Assembly (NCBI GenBank): GCA_039028155.1 | Contig: JBCCIS010000014.1 | Location: 36,954 to 100,953 of the forward strand | DNA: 64,000 nt | DNA from: Pseudomonadota bacterium | GTDB taxonomy: Bacteria > Pseudomonadota > Alphaproteobacteria > SP197 | Reading direction: 5' to 3' | Part shown: positions 60,947 through 64,000 of the stretch, one piece after another | Numbering within the stretch: the first letter of the stretch is position 1 | How the letters are laid out: the number at the start of each line of letters is the position of its first letter | Notes under the pieces: generated by a model | What the model was told of the DNA's origin: nothing | The model's database searches: none | The model's input: the letters and a program-made list of their open reading frames with translations, nothing else | Made by a program: the position numbers and the translations under genes

Positions 60947-62941
60947 TCAACCTGCCTTACGGCGTCGGCGCCGGCGCGGGCTCTCATCGTCCGTTGCCGC
61001 GAACTTCGGTTCCGGCAAGGTGACGGCCTTGGTCAGGTTGGGATAGGACGCCGTCTTGTGCGGGATCGCCATCGCTTCGACGAAGTGTTCCTGGAACTTC
61101 GCCTCGACCGCGGTCTCGATCTTTTCGATATGGCGTACGACATCTTCAAGCTCGCGCCGCGCGTCCTTGTTCAGCAGCGCGATGCGCGCCCCGGTGCCGG
61201 CCGCGTTGCCGGCGCTGCCGACCTTGTCGAGGTCGCAGTCCGGGATCATGCCCAGGATCATCGCGTACTTGGTGTCGATGTGACTGCCGAACGCGCCGGC
61301 CAAGGTCACGCGGTCGACGGTCTCGATGCCCATGTGGTCCATCAGCAGTCGCGCGCCGGCATAGAGCGCGCCCTTGGCGAGCTGGATCTGGCGAATGTCG
61401 TTCTGGGTCACCGTGATCGTCGGGTTGCCCTCGTGGATCACGTAGGCATAGGTGCGGTCCTGCTGGATAAGACGCGGCGTGCGTTCGGCCATGGCGCCGT
61501 CGATCACGCCGTCGGTGGTCAAGAGGCCCACCAGATACATCTCCGCCAGGACCTCGATGATGCCGGAACCGCAGATGCCGGTCGGCGTCGACGCGAAGCC
61601 GGGGTCGTCCGACCAGGTATCGTCGCCGATCACCTTGAAGCGCGGCTCCAGCGTTTCGGGGTCGATGCGTACCCGCTCGATGGCGCCGGGCGCGGCGCGC
61701 TGGCCGCTGCTGACCTGGGCGCCCTCGAACGCCGGTCCGGTCGGGCTGGAGGCAGCGAGCAGGCGGTCCTTGTTGCCAAGGATGATCTCGGCATTGGTGC
61801 CGACATCGACGATCAAGGTCATGTCGTCGGCGTGATAGGGCATCTCCGACAAGACGACGCCCGCCGCGTCGGCGCCGACATGACCGGCGATACACGGCAG
61901 CACATAGACCCGGGTGCCCGGGTTCAGATGCAGGTCGATTTCGCTCGCCCAAAGCTCCGTCGATTCGTCCGTCGACAGCGCGAAGGGCGCAAAGCCCAGC
62001 GGCGTCGGATCGATGCCCAGCACCAGATGATGCATGATCGGGTTGCCGGCGATCGTGACTTCCATGATGTCCAGCGGGTTGATGCCGGCTTCCTTGGCAG
62101 TCTCCAGCGCCAGCTCGTTAAGCGACTCGCGCACGGCCGCCGTCATCTCCTCATCGCCGCCCGGGTTCATCATCACGTAACTGACCCGGCTCATAAGGTC
62201 TTCGCCGAAGCGGATCTGCGGGTTCATGCGTCCGGCGGACGCGACGACCTCGCCGGTCTGCAGATCGCAGAGGTGCGCAGCGATTGTGGTCGAGCCGACA
62301 TCGACCGCCATGCCGTAGAGCTTGTCGTAAAAGCCCGGACGAACATCCAGGATGCGTTTGCCTTCGCGCAGGAAGACCGTGACCTTGTACTCGCCTTCCT
62401 CAAGCGTCTTGTTCAGTTTCTGCAGGAGCGGGATATCGGCGGTCTCGGCGTCCAGGTCCCACTGCTCCTTCAGCGCCTGCTTCAGTCGCCGCAGGTGGGC
62501 TGCGGGCTCGTGCATGTCCGGGGGCGTTACCTCGACATAGTGCAGATGCACCACCGGGTTCAGCTTCACCGCGCGGGCTTCCGCGCGCTTGCGGACGACC
62601 TGTTTGTGAACCTGGGATTCCGGCGGCACGTCGATCACCAGATCGCCGCCGATACGCGCTTGACAGGAAAGCCGCCGGTCGGCCTTCAGTTGTCCCGACT
62701 TCTGTTGGCGAAGCTCCGGCTCGGTATAGGGCGTCAGATGGTCGTTGGAAGAGGAGATGCCGTGCTTGGCAAATTCGCCTTCGCCGATCGTGACCTGACA
62801 GCGCGTGCAGATGCCGCGGCCGCCACAGACGGAATCCAGATCGACGCCCAATTCACGCGCGGCCTGCAACAGATTGGTGCCGCGGCGAAAATTGCCGCGA
62901 CGCCCCGACGGGGTAAAGACAACGAGCGGATCGTCAGCCAC
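60947..62941 (-). CDS. Reductive activator of corrinoid protein (RACo-like, ASKHA domain)
   Basis: The 664-residue protein begins with a plant-type 2Fe-2S ferredoxin domain (SVCGGRGICTRCQV, then LSCQARI, giving C-x5-C-x2-C plus a fourth Cys). After a linker, an ASKHA ATPase core follows (YGMAVDVGSTTIAAHL, LIVDVGTNAEIILG, TPTGICGSGIIEVLAEMYL), as in corrinoid activators that reduce Co(II) to Co(I). I chose the GTG at 62941 because GGGAGGG lies upstream and the homologous region begins there; a frame open to 62995 would overlap the methyltransferase. It keeps a corrinoid methyltransferase system active. Confidence 0.85.
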   Translation of the reverse strand: MADDPLVVFTPSGRRGNFRRGTNLLQAARELGVDLDSVCGGRGICTRCQVTIGEGEFAKHGISSSNDHLTPYTEPELRQQKSGQLKADRRLSCQARIGGDLVIDVPPESQVHKQVVRKRAEARAVKLNPVVHLHYVEVTPPDMHEPAAHLRRLKQALKEQWDLDAETADIPLLQKLNKTLEEGEYKVTVFLREGKRILDVRPGFYDKLYGMAVDVGSTTIAAHLCDLQTGEVVASAGRMNPQIRFGEDLMSRVSYVMMNPGGDEEMTAAVRESLNELALETAKEAGINPLDIMEVTIAGNPIMHHLVLGIDPTPLGFAPFALSTDESTELWASEIDLHLNPGTRVYVLPCIAGHVGADAAGVVLSEMPYHADDMTLIVDVGTNAEIILGNKDRLLAASSPTGPAFEGAQVSSGQRAAPGAIERVRIDPETLEPRFKVIGDDTWSDDPGFASTPTGICGSGIIEVLAEMYLVGLLTTDGVIDGAMAERTPRLIQQDRTYAYVIHEGNPTITVTQNDIRQIQLAKGALYAGARLLMDHMGIETVDRVTLAGAFGSHIDTKYAMILGMIPDCDLDKVGSAGNAAGTGARIALLNKDARRELEDVVRHIEKIETAVEAKFQEHFVEAMAIPHKTASYPNLTKAVTLPEPKFAATDDESPRRRRRRKAG

Positions 62942-63851
62942 GACGGCGGCGGCCCTCCCGGCGTCGGGCGCGCGCTTCCGCCACATCCGCGCCACCCGCG
63001 GCCCGTGTCGCGCCGGAGTGTTTCTTGATCCACGCGCGGCAGTTCTTGTCGGTGCCCATCATGACGTCGGCGGCCATGATGCCGTCCATGATCTCCGATT
63101 CCAGGGGATTGGTGATGGCCGAGGTCATGCCGTTCGACATCGCCATGCCCAGGAACGCGGCGTTCAGTTGCGGACGTGCCGGCAGACCGAAGGAGATGTT
63201 CGACGCGCCGCATGTCGTGTTGACCTTCAACTCCTCGCGCAGGCGGCGCAGGATCGCGAATGACGTGCGCCCGGCCTCGCCGATGGCGCCGATCGGCATA
63301 ACCAGCGGGTCGACCACCACGTCGCTGCGCGGGATGCCGTGATCCTCCGCGCGCTCGACGATCATCTTGGCGACGGCATAGCGCTCGTCCGGGTCCTCGG
63401 AGATGCCGGTCTCGTCGTTCGAGATGGCGACGACGGCGGCGCCGTACTTCTTCACCAGGGGCAGGACGACCTCAAGCCGTTCTTCCTCTCCGGTCACCGA
63501 GTTGACCAGCGCCTTGCCCTGATAGACCGACAAGCCCTTTTCCAGCGCCGCGACAATGGAGCTGTCGATCGACAGCGGCACGTCGGTCAGCGACTGCACG
63601 AGCTGAATGCTGTCGGCCAGCATCTGCGGCTCATCGGCCAGCGGCACACCGGCGTTGACGTCCAGCATGTGCGCGCCGGCGTTGACCTGGGCGATGGTGT
63701 CGGATTCGACGCGGCTATAGTCACCGGCGGCCATTTCCTCGGCCAGTTTCTTGCGGCCGGTCGGGTTGATGCGTTCGCCGATCACGGTGAACGGGCGGTC
63801 GAAACCGATAACGACTTCTTTGGTCGCTGAGCTGATGACGGTGTCGGTCAT
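62934..63851 (-). CDS. Methyltetrahydrofolate:corrinoid methyltransferase
   Basis: The 305-residue protein is a pterin-binding TIM barrel: FTVIGERINPTGRKKLAEEM, then MLDVNAGVPLADEPQMLADS, PLSIDSSIVAALEKGLSVY, KALVNSVTGEEERLEVVLPL and TTCGASNISFGLPARPQLNA. These match MtgA/MetH-type and AcsE-like methyltransferases that move a methyl group between tetrahydrofolate and a corrinoid. The basic tail (RARRREGRRRRG) overlaps the RACo-like gene. Its ATG overlaps the preceding MetF-like stop (ATGA), so this is one operon. The corrinoid protein and the methyl donor enzyme are probably just beyond the right edge. Confidence 0.88.
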   Translation of the reverse strand: MTDTVISSATKEVVIGFDRPFTVIGERINPTGRKKLAEEMAAGDYSRVESDTIAQVNAGAHMLDVNAGVPLADEPQMLADSIQLVQSLTDVPLSIDSSIVAALEKGLSVYQGKALVNSVTGEEERLEVVLPLVKKYGAAVVAISNDETGISEDPDERYAVAKMIVERAEDHGIPRSDVVVDPLVMPIGAIGEAGRTSFAILRRLREELKVNTTCGASNISFGLPARPQLNAAFLGMAMSNGMTSAITNPLESEIMDGIMAADVMMGTDKNCRAWIKKHSGATRAAGGADVAEARARRREGRRRRG

Positions 63852-64000
63852 TGAGGGGCCTTTGCTCTATCCTGCATATAGCCGGGAATGGTGGGATGAA
63901 CGGCATGGGGGTCACGGCCCCGCAAGACGCCCGATTGTTCAATAATTTCGGCGACGGCTTCTTCCTGGCGATACGCCATCAGATGAATGCCTGCAACCCC
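63848..64000 (-). CDS. Methylenetetrahydrofolate reductase-like protein (C-terminal end only)
   Basis: Only the last 50 residues lie in the window, ending at a TGA at 63848-63850. The segment GVAGIHLMAYRQEEAVAEII, then EQSGVLRGRDPHAV and PGYMQDRAKAP, resembles the C-terminus of MetF-type reductases found beside corrinoid methyltransferases. It would reduce methylene- to methyl-tetrahydrofolate or run the reverse. The stop overlaps the next gene's start. The identification rests on a short fragment, so it is moderate. Confidence 0.6.
   Translation of the reverse strand, partial: GVAGIHLMAYRQEEAVAEIIEQSGVLRGRDPHAVHPTIPGYMQDRAKAPQ

Noticed and set aside
1..64000. CRISPR arrays, integrases, transposases and phage genes
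   Set aside because: No spaced direct-repeat array and no mobile-element protein motifs were seen; small repeats are confined to the coding and intergenic cases listed.

Overview
The window is about 64 kb of G+C-rich DNA, almost fully coding, with no rRNA, tRNA, CRISPR array, integrase, transposase or phage gene that I could find. It looks like chromosome from an alphaproteobacterium, probably a Rhodospirillales-like one and plausibly marine. The signs are a 45-residue aa3-type cytochrome oxidase subunit IV, a DctPQM TRAP transporter, a plcP/agt-like lipid gene pair, a Zur-znuCB operon, a bile-acid:sodium-symporter-like protein, an aerobic-type corrinoid methyltransfer operon, and long runs of genes overlapping by 4 nt. 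Genus and species cannot be fixed from this.

Layout, left half. 1-1 kb: XRE/cupin regulator and a GNAT acetyltransferase cut by the window edge. 1-2.7 kb: an unknown two-helix membrane protein and a small PAS-domain gene broken by an in-frame TAA. 2.7-8.1 kb: an exported-protein island, with a lipoprotein, two Ala/Ser/Gly-rich low-complexity secreted proteins, and a divergent ECF sigma/anti-sigma pair. 8.1-11.3 kb: an EEP-fold hydrolase and an FMN alpha-hydroxy-acid dehydrogenase, interspersed with three paralogous 37-39-residue single-span membrane proteins. 11.3-18.8 kb: M20 peptidase, MetR-like LysR regulator with an evident operator, a peptidoglycan-binding protein, acyl-CoA dehydrogenase, a shortened LysR regulator, an ATC-hydrolase-like protein and a SprT-like protease. 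18.8-25.6 kb: a metallophosphoesterase/glycosyltransferase pair resembling the plcP-agt phospholipid-remodelling genes, then the common transglutaminase / alpha-E / circularly permuted ATP-grasp set, interrupted by one unknown exported protein on the other strand.

Middle. 25.6-34.9 kb: small membrane proteins, amidase, DctPQM transporter, an LhgO-like FAD oxidase, a ClC transporter and an Ldh-family dehydrogenase. 34.9-40.2 kb: DUF924, a coiled-coil membrane protein, a DUF938 methyltransferase, a peptidoglycan-binding protein, and a translationally coupled dihydropyrimidinase / diaminopropionate ammonia-lyase pair. 40.3-42.4 kb: zur-znuC-znuB behind a Zur-like palindrome; no znuA is present.

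Right half. 42.5-46.2 kb: an aldo/keto reductase and two tandem PuuB-like FAD oxidoreductases. 46.2-54.5 kb: SDR, enoyl-CoA hydratase, EAL phosphodiesterase, TerB-like protein, a YpsA-like Rossmann protein, COX subunit IV, a Sel1-repeat protein, a large MscS channel and a HerA-like ATPase. 54.6-60.7 kb: adenylate cyclase with TolB-N/TPR, GlxA-type regulator, nucleotidyltransferase, a phytanoyl-CoA-dioxygenase-like gene divergent from a TetR regulator across two operator-like palindromes, and a BASS transporter. 60.8-64 kb: an intergenic repeat, then the end of a corrinoid/tetrahydrofolate C1 operon (MetF-like end, methyltransferase, RACo-like activator).

The most unusual items are the three-copy microprotein family at 9.2-11.2 kb and the low-complexity secreted proteins next to their candidate sigma/anti-sigma switch. 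Start codons were chosen by eye from ribosome-binding sites, signal peptides and family alignment from memory. No database search was possible.
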